Positions 34,730 through 48,557 of a DNA stretch of 64,000 nt are shown piece after piece. Source of the stretch: Balanoglossus misakiensis. Lineage: Eukaryota > Hemichordata. The stretch covers positions 3,906,001-3,970,000 of the forward strand of contig CM082592.2 of NCBI GenBank assembly GCA_040954595.2. The letters are read 5' to 3'. The translations under genes were made by a program, and so were the position numbers. The notes beneath the pieces are model-generated. The model worked only from the letters and a program-made list of their open reading frames with translations. It was not told the DNA's origin and searched no databases. Numbering within the stretch: the stretch's first letter is position 1; every line of letters begins with the position of its first letter.

Positions 34730-37700
34730 CTAAAATCCAGCTGGATATCCACCAGGCTTTCTGCCGTCTGAGTAAGCATAGAGACCATCGTCTTTAGAGA
34801 GCACGGCCATTACCACAGACCTGCTTGTCAACTCTTTGAGTTCGTGGCCAAATTTTGTCCCAAGTTTCTCTAAAATGTCCTGAAAGTGTGACAGAAAAAC
34901 ATGATTACAAACTCAACTTTCTATAATGTTTCTTTCATTACACAAACATACGTTTTGGAGCCAAGAATTATACTGCAAAGTGCTGCCAAGCATTACATGA
35001 TTTAAAGGCAAACAGTGGTCACTTAATTGGCAATGTGATTATACTTTCTATGAGTTACCACATGCACAGTCCCAGTGCGGTCCCATGAATAATTCCATGC
35101 TGTTTTGGACATGTATATACGATGCACTCAACTTCCGTGAATATGAAAGGGTTACGTCCAAGTTAAAATCCCATGTGGCTCGGTTGCATGCATAAAATGG
35201 ACGTTTTCTAATTCTGGAGTGTGTGATCTTTTGTTCCTGAATGCAGCATTCAGAAAGAATGCATTGCTGTAGTCCAATGGTCCTCTGTATATATATACCC
35301 ATGAATAAATTTAGTTATGCAACCTTTTTAAATAACCTGGACACTGCACCGGTCGGTCGAACAGTATGTCTGGTCAGTGGCATTCAAATGTACAAGTATA
35401 TGCATTTAAATGGGTTGGATATACATGTATAGAAAATTAAAGGGACAAAGTCTCTCTCGCTGCCCTTTTGCTATTAATTATGTTTGACACAAGACACTGT
35501 TCATGTTATTCTACCGGTACATGTGGATATATAGTGAATCAACATTCGATCACACACAACTTCCATCCCGTTTGTAGGATATGAGAGTATAAACTCGCCA
35601 GAAATGAATAAATGGTAGAGACAGATTATTCATTTTGGCGAGTTTTTTCTCCCTCGTGTCTACAAGCGGGATGGAAGTTGTGTGTGGTTGAACATTGATT
35701 CACTATATATCCACATATATATAACATAAGCAGTGTCTTGTATCAAACATAATTAATGGGGAAAAAGCGAGAGAGAGACTTTGTCCCCTTAACACTTGTT
35801 ACCTTGTCTACAAAATAAGAAGAAAATTATGGCACTTCAAACATTATACTGACCTCATCAAAGATCGCTTCATACTGAAGTTTGTTGGGTGTTAACTGGT
35901 GGTGAAGTCGTGGTTTCTCAATTGCTGTCCTCACATCTTCTTGAAACCACAGCATATTCATGGCAACCTGGGAATGAAATAGTTGATACATGATTTGTGA
36001 CTGAAAATGGTACATTTCTGTTTTGCTTGTTTCCTGGTCAATTGACATATTGGGAATGTGGAATATCGGACATAGTACTCACACTCAGTACATTGCCTGG
36101 ATAAATTTAAAAGTCTTCTGAAACAATTATCTTATGCAACACGTATATATTCGCGCCAATACCAAATTTGAAACCCATACAAAATTCAAATACCAAATTT
36201 AATACCAAATTTGAAACAATGGGAATGCAGCAAACCAAAAAGATAAAATGAATGAAAGGCTTAATTCACTTACAAGAGCACAAGCTGTTATAATCTTGGA
36301 TCCTCCAGCCGCACCGAAAACCACTTTGACATTTCCGTTGCCGTCGACGACGATCACCGGGGTCATGGATGATAGAGGGCGCTTTCCCGGTTCAATGAAG
36401 TTGGCTTCGGAGGGTTCCAAGCCAAAATAATTGGCCATGTTCGGAGAAGAAAAGTCATCCATCTCGTTGTTGAAGATAATGCCTGTTCTCTCACCCCTGA
36501 CCTTTGACCCAAAGCTGAAATGAATGATTCGACAAACGCTTAGACAATGGAAGTTCTAGAGTTCATATAGACAAGCGAAAACACTAGGATGAATGGCCCA
36601 GCATGAAGCTTGCCAATGCAACATATGTGTGTAATGTCAGTATTGTTATTGTGCAGAGTTAGAATTCAAGTCTGGACTAGAATTCGTAAGTTGACAATAA
36701 CGATGGCCAAAACACACACTGGCTATGTTGACATGTTCTGGGTATTTTAAAATGGTGTTAGGAGTAGAACAAGAAATAGCTTTTGATACACAGAACAAAA
36801 ATACTGAAAACAAAGGCAAAAGTTACAGCTAATGTCCCTTTAACTCACTAGAGATTGATGGTGGAAGTGACAGACACCGCGTTGCCGTCTTGATCGATGA
36901 CAGAGAGGTGAGTGGTGCCAGCGTCATCCGGCGAATAAAAAGAACCGCCGTAAAAATTGATATCGTGAGTCGTTTCGTCATCGATCTGATTCAACGTGTG
37001 AACGGCATAATCTTCCGAAATCATCTCATCAACTATCTGAGAAGAAAACGAAGAAAAAAGGGCTTTCATTTTAATGTAAATCCTAAATGTACACTTGTAA
37101 AAGCCTGACGTACCCTCATTGTTATAAAAAATACGTAAATTTTTTTAGGAAAATTACAATATTTTTAATTTTGAATAGTCCCTGAGCTTAATTGAGGCAT
37201 TTCAATCGTTTCATTGCTCCAATTCCCAAAATGAACAATGTAAAAGACGTCTACCTGAAAATAAGGATATTTCGTATACCACCGTATTTTAAAGATATTC
37301 AACTGAACGATATGATTCATTATAAACTCACCTCAGACAGATCCACAAAGTCTTCGTCACCGAGCTCTGTGCGGCGCGCAAATGCAAACTTGAACACTTC
37401 AATAGTCCTGTGATATGTCAGGGCTGCTGCTTCTGTTGTCGAGATGTTGAGATGACTCAAATCATAACCTATGTAGACAAAAAGAAGTGGAAAATGACAT
37501 TCCCAGCTAGCACGATGAGAAATTTATTTTCGGAAAGAATGGAATTAGCTTTTTAAGTGTCTTCTTAGTTTCAAGCCTGCATTTGATTAAGTCTTAAGTA
37601 TTTTAAAAAATTATAAATCACACTTGCCTTTGAGAGTGTTCAGTATCATGGCCAATACAGCACCACTTGACGGTGGGGGCGCTGTGTACAGTTTGTGGTC

Positions 37701-40700
37701 ACCAAGTTCAATCATCACAGGCTCCTTGAGTTTAGCGCGATAGTTTCGAAGGTCATCAACGCTAATTATACCATCTGTAAAAAGGGGGAAAGTAATTGTA
37801 CATGTAGGAAATTTGTTTACATTTACTTCAGATCATTGATTTAAAAGACAAGTCTTGAAAGATCGAGTCATCATATTTCCAATATTAAAATACTGCATGC
37901 CCTTCATACATAATCACATAATGTAAATTATTGTATGACATTATGGTACCAATATGCTTAAGTGTAAGACTTGCTGGAATCTAATAAATTTCATTGAATG
38001 ATGCCAATATGGCATCAAAACTATTGACTTTCATACCTCTGTCCTGAATGTCTGCAACAATGTCATATGCAAGTCTCCCAAGATAGAACGTGTCGCCGCT
38101 CCCAGCAGCCAACTTTCGCAAAGTCTCAGCGTATTTCGGTCGGGTCATCACGTCGCCTTCTTGCAATAGCTGACCATCTTCTTTTACAAAAATCTCTCTG
38201 TCGGGACGTAAAAGAGCAAGAATAAAGCACAGGGGGGGATAGTTGCATTTAAAACACTGTAAAATATTGTATTTATGGCATTATAGTACGTAAGATAGTA
38301 TAGTATGTAAGATTCTCTTGGACTAACTGATTGATATGCACATATCAAAAGACCAGTAGATTACACCCACATTCTGTATTGGAACATTACAGTTATGGAA
38401 GTTATCGAAAATTATAAGTAAAAAGTTACTGATGGAGATTCCTTTTATCTTTATGACAAAAAAAAATCCATTCTGACGTTTTATTTCCCCTGCGTCATAT
38501 ATATTATTTGTGATGAATAAATTTGCATAAATGATTTTTTAATTTTAAGATGACATGCGTTTGTAAAACATCTGAACTTTTGAAGGGGATGCTATAATGT
38601 AAATGTATTGAATACATTATGACTACAGCTTTAACCCTTTCACCCCTGAGTTCTCTTTGCAGAAGTCCAACTAATCATAGAAAACAATAAAATTGGGTCA
38701 AACCATTGTGGAGGAAGGGTTAAATTAAGGAATTTTTTTAATGTTAGTATGGCAAGTACAGTAAATTGTCATCCTAAATATATAGTTGATTACAAACTTA
38801 ACCATTGAACAAATCAAATAACACCACAGCAAACACAAATAAATCATAGTCATATCCTAGGGTGAGGGGGGTTGATGTACTACAGTGTATACACTCACGA
38901 TAAACTTGCATCTTCCATGATGTCATCCTTCTTGTTACTAATGGCGTGCGCCAGGGATGGACCAACTTTAAAGCCATCCTCGGCCAACTGGATGGCAGGT
39001 TGGAATAACTCCCTCCACGGCAGCTGACCGTAGTGAAGGTGGGCCAACCAGAAGCCGTCGATTTCTCCAGGTACGCCGATCGATAAAGCGCCTGGTTTGG
39101 ACGAAGATTAAACAAAGTATTGAGAAGTTAAGATCATGTTGCCTGTTTTTCTGGTGACAGTTATGCACTCACATTAACCCTTTCACCCCCTCCCCCAGTA
39201 ATACAGAAGTCCAGGTTTACCATAGAAAACAATGGATTTGGACCAAACCACGGTGGTGAAAGGGTTATAAACTGGAAACACTCTGCTGAGAAGTGAATAT
39301 TACAGGTTTGGTAATTCGGGAACTTTGACCAAAAGAATTCGGTACAAAAGAACGGAAACAGACCAGTGTCAAATAAACCCTTCAAATAACAAACTTGCGT
39401 GTGGCACACAAGCAATCCACAGAATCAAGTTAAGTACAGATCCAACTTTCAAGTTTAAAGATTTTTCATGAACAGAATATTCATGTTCATAGATATCATT
39501 ATTTTGAAAATGCAAATCGGTATAATTTTGGTTTGTGATACAATGTACATACCTTTCACAGATGCCTTTTTGTCATCATTGTCAGTGTACATGTTCCGCG
39601 ATGCTGCCCCGGGAGCCTCCTCTCTTGCGTCTATGGCAACCACCTTGCCCTTCTCTTTGAGGTACACCATCATAAAATGGCCGCCACCAAGACCGTGGCT
39701 TTGTGTGTTGACGATGCCATTGCATAGTAACGCAGCAACAGCCGCATCAATGGCATTACCCCCTTTCTGAAGTATATCTCTGTATCCAAAGCAAAAGGAA
39801 GAGGTCAGGATGACATTGAACTTTATAGGAACTAACAGAAATTTATATAAACGTAGAAATTAAATTCTTTTCAGATCTCAGTTTAGCAAAATATTTTGAC
39901 TAATTGCATGGCCATCGATAAAAATTTGTAATTAGAAATTTATAAAACTGTTTTAATTACCATCCCAAAAACTTGACACAAAATAGTTTATATAGGAAAT
40001 CGGAATTCTTGAATTGGATTACCACAAAAGACAGCAAGCATATTGTAAAGGCCAAAAAAATGATTGCTTGGTAATCCAAGTTCCAGATATAATTTTTAGA
40101 ATGAACAAAAGTCCCCTTACTGCTTTTTATTCTGCAGCTGAATTTCAAACTAAGTCTTCAAACAAATGCAACTATATTGTGAATCAGTTGCTAACAGTTT
40201 ACAATTTCAACTGTATCATACACATGTAAGACCCAGATATGTGAATCACACCCGAATCTTTTAAATTACCTGCCGACTTCAGAACATATCCCACTGTCTG
40301 CCGCCACCGCGGCATTTGCATAATAAAATCCCTTCGAGGAATTAGCGTCCTTCGGTGCGCCAGCCGAGCAGTTTCCGACCACACAATCGGCATACTTCAC
40401 ACCAAAGAGTATCGCCAGGGTGATGGCCGTCATGGCAACTATGATGATGCAGCAGATGAGGCTGACGCGGCCCTTGGACATCTGCTTGCTGTCAAGGAAA
40501 CGTTGATACAGTCAGAAGCTCAGCACTCACAAATGTTCTGGTAATGTTTGACATATACACTTGCCTGGAACAAACTTGTACTTTAATCCGGACGAGCCAA
40601 CAAAGTTAATGATTTTGCTCTACGGAAACTTCTCCATCAATAAGCCCGAATTTTACAATTTCCTTGGCGACCGTACGGTTTGAGAGTGGAGCTCAACAAA

Positions 40701-43700
40701 TAAAATGCCAATTGCTGTCACTGTTGTCTACAGAACCCGGATAAATGAACAGTGATAGTATTGTACTTCCATATTTGTCAAACATTTCAGGAAAATGTAA
40801 ACCTAAAATGGGAGATTGATGTTAATTTATAATTTCCGCTAGTCAGTCACTAGACAATAACCCGGTTTAATTTGTTCAGGTAAACTTTCGGAAAAAATAT
40901 ACAAAGTATTTATAAACTGCTAGTAAGTTGAAGTTAGGGACCATCTTCTTCAAACATAAAAAAGCGTTGTTTTCTCCCTAGTGTAAAAAAATATTAATAG
41001 TTTCTGTGAAAATTTTAGCCTCTTTAGATATTACGATAATTCTTAAACCTCTAAAGTTGTAATAAATAATAATAAAGAATGCTATTAAAATCATGATGAT
41101 ATCAAGCTTGGAATTTAAAGTGTATAAAATAAATGACTGCAAAATAGTGTCTGGTAAACATGCAGCCATGGACTGGACTTGCCCTGGACTCAATGTTACT
41201 ATCTGAGAGAATAAAAATAACTTCTAAAACATCAGAAAATATGAAGCGCAGAGAAGCAGCAATAAGAACGTGTCGATCATTTTTCAAGTCACAAAAAAAT
41301 CAATTTCCAAAGTTGGACAGAACAGCGAGTTTAGAGATACATAATATTGGATGTCAATTATGATCATATGATATTGTTATTAGGACCATGACCTCTGACC
41401 CAACATAGCCAGCATTGTTGACAAATGGCATTTACCACATACAAATCTAAATGTCAATATTTCATGAGCACATTTCTGAACACTATATGTATATTCAATT
41501 CTCATTTTAATGTGTTTGCAGTTCAGATCTGTATGCATAACAAAATTAGTTTAGCCATAATTTTAGAGAAGCTTACGTTTGTATTCAGCTGTATTTCATG
41601 TCAGCCGTTGACAGTAATAGTGTTGTACAAATGTAATAATGAACCAGACAAACGTACAAAAATAGTTGCCGGCTTTATGCTGCTGCATGACCTTTGACCT
41701 GTGCGTGGCCCACTCCTTTGTTATTGGTCACTGCTGTCATCATGCAGCAACACTTAGGCATACCCTGGAAGTTGTCCTTGGTTGCCATGGAAACGAATAC
41801 CACCATTGGTCAGCGTCGAACACCATGTATGTATTTTAAAAATACGTTCAATACATCTGCAGTGAAAACTGTTCCATCAGTTGTAATAATCTTTAGTGTG
41901 AAAGTTCAATGCGTTTGTTTAATAATACCTCAGTATTCACTAACAATTTGCTTTTGGAAAGTGAATTATATAACTAAGTGTGCTTTTCATATGCTGGCCT
42001 GTGTTTTCAAACGACACACACTGCTGAGTGCTGAGTCACGTATGGGGTTCAGGAAACCCCTTTCTTTCAAGTCGACATCTGACCTATTTCACTGACTGGC
42101 TCAATCAACTTGCCACCGGCATATCAGTTGTTTTTGTCAGTATGTACAACTACGCAAATTCTGATATTCCAATGGCAGTAGATCCCTTTACCGATGAAAC
42201 ACTGCCCACTTCAGCCCCCATTTAACATAGGAACAAAAAGCCCCTTTCATGTCCTGCACAAAATAACCTGGTAATGGGATATACATACATTGTCATTTGA
42301 CTGCAGGCTAAACCGGATCATTTTTAAGTAACATTGTACATGTAGTTTATATGTGTTAACAGTTAGGAATACAGCAAAAATTGCTGACATGCCAAAATTC
42401 TCCACACAACCCCCTCCCCCAGAAATCCAATGGTTCTCCCCTTACATGTGTAAAGACAGAAATCTTTTTGAATATCACTATGTCGTCCAACAGAATATGA
42501 GAAACTCCAGGAAGAGCTAGGAATAAAGTTGTAAAATGTTTCTGACTAATTGATAAAGTTCATTGACCCTGACGGCTATTATAGCTATACCCCAGGAGAT
42601 AGGTGCCTTTAATCAGAATTTTTGGTAAGGAAGGTTTGAGAAGTCCATTCTATGTAAAAATGGTGCTGATTCCAAAAAATCAGTCTTATTGACCCCACAA
42701 AAAAAATTGCCATTTCGGCTACTTCTTGCAGCTGCACCGTTGGGGGAGGGGGCTGATTACCCTTGAGACAGCCCCCCCCCCCCCCAAACGGTACAGCTGC
42801 ATTACCACAGCTAAGTCAGTTTTAGAAAACACTGAAAACAAACTGTTTTCGTCACATTGGGAGATCTGACGATAACTTTAACATAACACAGAAGAATACC
42901 ATTGCACAGTCGAAAGGCATGGCATGCTTTCTTTCTCCCGCCCAAAACATGATGATTAACGCATCTGCCGTTGATAATTTATGGAGCAGTCAGGAGTGGT
43001 CTCTTTTGTAAGTGACCAGTGACAGGGCTTGACAGCTGGCGTAAATGACTGTATAGGGATTACATGAAAGCGTGACAATGTTTTCAAGGTTGCAAAGTCG
43101 CCAATGAAACATGTCTCTATCACAACTGAACGAAGAAGCTAATAGTAGCTACATATCAGCTCCGCTCACAGTTTTATGGGTCTAGTTATCATCACTAAAT
43201 TGTCATTCTCATAAATGTTAAATTCTGGCATGAAACTTTCCTGAAAGCTTAATTGACGATAACCAGACCATTCCAAAGTCATTAGACAATTATGCAAAGT
43301 TTCATCATCTCCATTTTTATTAATTTGCACCTATAAACCAGTATAGCTATACGGTACCATCACTTCGCGCAGTTTGTTCTTGCGTAAGAAATATTAAGGG
43401 ACCTATCACTATAAATACATGGGGGGGGGGTTAAAAAATCAATATTGCTATTGCATGTTTAACAATAATAAGTGGCAATCAGCTCATGAATTATGAGCTC
43501 TTTGATAGTTCTCAGTCCTGATTAATAATCAGTTTAAATTCACAATGAAATGCTCAATCACTTTATGAACGCAAAGTTTACTGTCACGGTTTATGCTTTT
43601 GGCTGCATCCATGCACCAGGCCCCTATGACGGCAAAACGAGAACATCGCAAGAGTCTACATGCCCGCTGAAATTTAACTGAAATTGATCCGAAGCCCTTT

Positions 43701-46284
43701 TCTACGACCGCCCTCCCAGTCGTAAAACTTTGGCGCATCCCTGGATTGGAAACATAAGCTTATACCACGGTCACAGTGGCCGTGCTTGTACCCTACCACA
43801 ACATACTGGCAAGGGACGTGACTGGACAGTCACGTGACGATCTGACCATTAAACCATAGTTAATAGAGTTGGTGATTAAACACTGGATTTACTTCGTTCC
43901 ACCAAACAAATGGAATCTTCTGTCAAAACTCTTTCTGCAGAAATGACAACGGACCGCGCCGCGAGCAGACTTTACCAGTACACAGGACGGAAAATATGTT
44001 ATGAATGTATATACCGCTCAACACAAACACATATTGTTTCCTACCGTGGACGTTTGGTCTTCGGGCGGTACTCCATTTCAATGCCTTCTTCCATAATTAG
44101 GGAATAAACTATCGGAACCGCTCACAACACACAGCAAAAAAATGCTAGACGACAGACGTGGAATTCTGTCACACTCGGTACTTCGAGGATCGAAACACAA
44201 TCTCTCAGATCGGACTTCACTCGCCTGCTGTTCTGGTCACAATACCCAACTCGTCTCCGCTGCGCGCGTGTTACGGTCTATTTGGTATTTACACACCGCC
44301 ACGGACCGCCTTTATTTGCGTGAGAGTCCATTCAAAGACCGTGTTCTCTCGACATATGTAAATTGGCGAAATGAAAACGAACGGAATGGGGTGTGTATAA
44401 AGGTGTGCGTTCTTTTCTTTTCTTTTGTTAGAACTGTAACTATGAATTGTTTTCAAACCTGCAGGGATTTAGTTTTTAACTGAAGTAGCCCAGTTTGTAA
44501 AAGGTTCAGTTATAAAGGAGAACATTTCAATCCCTGGTTCTCGCATAAGTTGTTCTCGACAATGAAATTTATGTTGTGGAAATTCTTCGTATTCCATTGA
44601 AATAACTATCAAGTGAATCCCTTTGGTTGTCGGTTGATAAAGCTGATACAGAAGGCGCGCCTTTAATTAAACTGAAGTACTTTAGTTTGTGAACATTCAA
44701 AGAAAGTTTGTTTCCGATAATTTCTTATAAAAAGTTGAAGTTTTCATATGAGTTTTAAAACATCGGGCTTAAGCTGGTAATCCGGATTATAGAATTTCGA
44801 AATCTGGTATACTAGTATCCAGAAATCTGACCACCTGATATCTTGCTAGTCACTGTGATAGTAACAGATAAACATTTTAAAACATTTTAAAACTTTCTGG
44901 GCTACTTGATATTCCTCAACATTGTGCACACCGATCTACTGTCGTTCGACAGCCCTGTTCCCATTCCGGAAGACTTGATAAAGATTTTTTTTTAAATCAA
45001 TATTAGGCATATAAGCAAACGTTTTAGATTGACATCAATCGATGAGAACTTATGAAAATTGGATGAAGTTTTCTAAAGAAATGCTGATATCCTATAAAAG
45101 ACCGCCTGTTATATGCAACACCCGAAAACACTGTAGTGTCCTCTATTACCAGAGGCGTAACAGAAGTGCAAGAAATTATTCACTTTTCATTTCATTTTCA
45201 ACTTCCTAATTTGCATATTTCCATCGAAACAATTCATTTTATATCTCGTTACGATTATAGTTTATGACAGTTTTATTTCAACTTGTTTATGAACTTTTCT
45301 TTCTACTGTAAAGAAGCATATTCTTCCTCGTATCTTGTGTGTGTTATTATTATTACTAGTATTTATTTGATATAGTTCTACAAGATTGTGTATCTATTTC
45401 AAACTATAAGCACCATACGCATGTCGACAACCAGTACATTACGTACTTGTATGTATTGATGTGAACCCATCCCTGATATCTCTGAATATGCTATAGAATC
45501 TTTCTGGGTATTCCTAGATCAGCTAAGTGAAACATTATATCGTTCCAGACCACAGAGGATTCGGCTCAGAGATCATCCTACGGCGTTAATATGTACACCT
45601 GTTTTCATTTCGAAAGGTGAACAAGCAATACATGTTCAAGTACACGTACTTTATCAGACCCGACCTTTGCATGCAAGGAACTTATGGCGAAATTTGCGCA
45701 CGCGAGATTCGGTTTGATAATGCGTAGGCGCCTAATGATAACAAGATCGGTGATTTATCACGTATAGTAGGTGTAAATAGTTAACTTAAAGCGTTAAGCT
45801 TATGGACAGTTAGATCATTACTTACGGTGATTTTTAGACAAAAAAATGACGTTGACAGTTTTCAACCAGTTCTGGTTCTGGTCCAACTTTCATAACACGA
45901 AGTTTTAATAACAACACTTTGTATGCAAGCATATATTATAAAGCTTATGCCTATACGCATTACAAACTCGCCCTAGGTAGGGCCTAGGGGGATATACTGA
46001 GGACATAGACGGACGCGATCTAGCCCGAACAAGCAAGTACATTGTATAGCGTATGGACTACACAATTCTCGTATCTCTTTAGGCGGACTTCAATTAACTC
46101 TTGGTCAAAAATCTTAAATAGAAATCATCACCTACCTGGTACTGAACAGTTGTTTTCGATATCCCCGGTTTTTGGTGGCATTAGCGGCTTTTGGGTCAAC
46201 ATTAATGATCTCGATCTGTCCGTCGCCATGCATTTCAATTCCGTGCGGTACCGGCTCGCCGCTTCTGTTGTTACCTTTCGCCAT
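34730..46284 (-). CDS. GGT1: Gamma-glutamyltransferase (glutathione hydrolase), 11 exons
   Basis: Minus-strand exons: 46284-46136, 40488-40270, 39779-39553, 39091-38899, 38197-38037, 37774-37628, 37468-37332, 37036-36849, 36514-36274, 35967-35854, 34879-34730. Phases agree and the sum is 641 residues plus stop. It cleaves gamma-glutamyl bonds of glutathione at the outer cell surface. Type II topology: a cytosolic tail of about 55 residues, then the anchor [20 protein letters not shown]. Family marks: [55 protein letters not shown], the autoprocessing Thr nucleophile in [21 protein letters not shown], and [10 protein letters not shown] with GAAGG in the oxyanion region. The first exon joins over a 5.6 kb intron by phase; without it the protein would start at the in-frame ATG at 40481. 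The intron after the exon ending at 37628 uses a GC donor (GCAAGT). It resembles the GGT1/GGT5 group; orthology is not tested. Confidence 0.94.
35441..35788. mobile_element. 348 bp foldback element, TTAA target site
   Basis: Flanked by TTAA on both sides (35437-35440 and 35789-35792). Ends are AGGGACAAAGTCTCTCTCGC and GCGAGAGAGAGACTTTGTCC with arms of about 165 bp. It lies in the last GGT intron. Same family as 63306-63633. Confidence 0.85.
38631..38723. mobile_element. 93 bp TTAA MITE (TTAACCCTTTCACC family)
   Basis: TTAACCCTTTCACCCCTGAG at one end and GGAGGAAGGGTTAA at the other, in a GGT intron. Shares GAAGTCCA and CATAGAAAACAAT with the copy at 39174. Confidence 0.8.
39174..39269. mobile_element. 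TTAA MITE, second copy
   Basis: TTAACCCTTTCACCCCCTCC to GGTGGTGAAAGGGTTATAA, in the next GGT intron 5'. The right TTAA is altered to TTATAA. Confidence 0.8.
42728..42800. repeat. Imperfect hairpin with G/C homopolymer arms
   Basis: GCAGCTGCACCGTT and a G-rich run face a C-rich run and AACGGTACAGCTGC across a short loop, within the long first GGT intron. Confidence 0.7.
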
Positions 46285-48445
46285 TGTTGCAACACCGCGG
46301 ACCAACGAAAAAATTGACGATCGCAATACAAGAATATATATATCGCGACCTGTCCCGTCACAGGTATATCTACTGATCCATGTCTAACTCAGGAAATGTT
46401 ACCCTGCAAAGTTTTCGCGTATGAATCACATCCCGGGCCCGGGGGACGCGCGCCGACGTGCCGTACAGTCTTTCACGAACCAATGATGTACGTAGGTGAG
46501 CTCTTTAATGACCCGGTGCCATGATGGACGATTCACAAAATAGGTAATCGTTATCACACTGTCAACTGGGGCACATTAAACATTAACGTGCACCCACTAA
46601 TACAGAACTCGCAAGCGTTGCACGACCTACATATGCTCAGGCGAGTCCGTCAATTAGCCTGTCAGACTGATAATGACTGATTCCAGCGATAGTCCATCTT
46701 CAAGTGTCTTGCATGGATACCGGGCATGGATATGGCCACGTCACGGTAGTGGCATTCGAAATGCCGCAATACTTAACCTTTAACTAGTTCTGTTATTATA
46801 TAACAGACAGACTAAAGCACCGGTGTTACGTCAATCGTATCCATGTTATATGACAATGGGTTCGTTTGTTGGTTTAGCTTTGTTGAAAAGCGATCTTTCA
46901 GTGCGAATCTATGATCCTCACGATACGGACTTTATATATTACTATATACCCGCTATCCCTATATATACTCGGGGCCCGAGGGAAAGGGGGGGGGGGGGTC
47001 GTCAGCGCAGTCCTGATGTGGTCTATATCATGGACGCACCACGTTGTATCCACGGAGATGAAACATCACAGGTACGGTGCATTTCGCGATGCCAGAATGT
47101 GGTGAAAGATCCAACGTTTGCGGCAAGACGCATGGCATGCACCATTTTTATACAGACACCATGACGTATATAATCAAGCATGGCGAGTGACCGTGAACCA
47201 AAATCTGTCAATTAGTAACCAAGTTCTCATTCTACTTTATGTTATAATTATATCAATATAATATTAGGCCCATGTTGCTGCGTGAAGCTATGGCAAGGTT
47301 CACACTGGCAATAACTGTAGGCCGATTTAGTTTGAAGTTCTTTTACCGATGTGATTTCATACATTGCGTAAATGGCATCCTAAATTTCGATTTCGGGCAG
47401 TGGCTCTCAACTATTATCCTAATTTTTTTTAAAAAGAGAAACAGTCAAAGGATTCCCAAAAGTGATAACAAGTTAGACTTTGATTTTCAATGCGCTGCAC
47501 ATTGTAGTAGTGGGAGCGGACAGTGAGCTCAGGGGAAACCTGTATGGGATCGGCTAAATCAAAACATATTCTTTTTCTATGTCAGCATATACTCGTTCGC
47601 CAAATATAGGCCTATTCCCTGATTAAGATTAGGCACATAGGCCTACCAGTAATAATGAAAAGGAACAGTCGGTCATTTTTGGCATTATTTTCGTTGTTTT
47701 AGTTTCTTTATACAGCTTTAGGCTATTTATAATTATGGAGTTCAGCGCACTGAAATATGCTCAATGACGAGTTGCGCTTATTGTCACAACATAAATATAA
47801 AGTTATCAAAATAAATCAATACAACTCATGTATGTAAGAACTGAGTGACCCTTTTAAAGTTTATAACGCACGTTACCGAATTCCCACAATGGTCCAAGAA
47901 AGGGTTCGTAATTTCAGTTGCGCACTTTACCGGGATCGCCAAACCACAGGCGAAAGTTATTGTGTTGGGCCCAATTGATCACCGTCTTGTGAGATAGAAT
48001 AGGAGGAAACAGCATCGGCATAAGGCCAGGGGCATAAGGCTTACGTAGTAATAAACAACTTAAAGAGTTTTAAACGTGTGATAAAACACATGAGGCAACC
48101 CATACTTTTTTCAACAAGAGTTACATACAATGCTCGAATATGTACGCTTAATGAGAAATGTCGCCCCCACTCGATCCTTCACGCAAATATTTCCCCCTTT
48201 CTATTGTTTATATATCTGATAGGCATGGCTGAGTAGGTGTCAATTAAACGCTCCAATCCCCCGATTTTACCTGTTCACAAATCGACCCCTCAGTTCCCCT
48301 CTCAATAGAGCACTTGAAAGCAGTCAAACATAAAGAAGTTATCTTTCACTGACTAATCAAGTACCCCACGGTATTAAAATTATATCTCTGCCAGTCTAAG
48401 TTCGATTGAGGTCAAAGTTCACAGTGTGTCACTTTCTCCGCCTAT
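46285..48445. other. GGT upstream region and intergenic DNA
   Basis: The GGT promoter is expected just above 46284. A GC-rich CCCGGGCCCGGGGGACGCGCG block lies at about 46432-46451. The first exon could start at an in-frame ATG at 46326, but the ATG at 46284 has the better context (CAACAATGG). A poly-G tract lies at about 46986-46998. Open frames further on look random. Confidence 0.45.
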
Positions 48446-48557
48446 ATGACCGCATCCGGACTTCCATCAATCAGAGATGAGAGCGGGATTTCTGAAGTGG
48501 ATCCTTCTTTGCGATCAAGCCTGTTCCCCGACGAAGACAACAAGTTTATATATGCAG
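48446..48557 (+). CDS. Candidate first coding exon, unknown gene (phase 1 donor)
   Basis: An ATG opens MTASGLPSIRDESGISEVD and continues for 37 codons to FIYAG, where GCAG/GTGAGT is a near-consensus donor in phase 1. Amino-acid composition is polar and acidic, like an N-terminal regulatory tail. No domain is recognised. Two more possible first exons downstream end in the same phase, which suggests alternative promoters of one gene. Could be chance. Confidence 0.35.

Noticed and set aside
46823-47164. 113-codon plus-strand frame
   Set aside because: Crosses a poly-G tract and has no recognisable domain or splice context.
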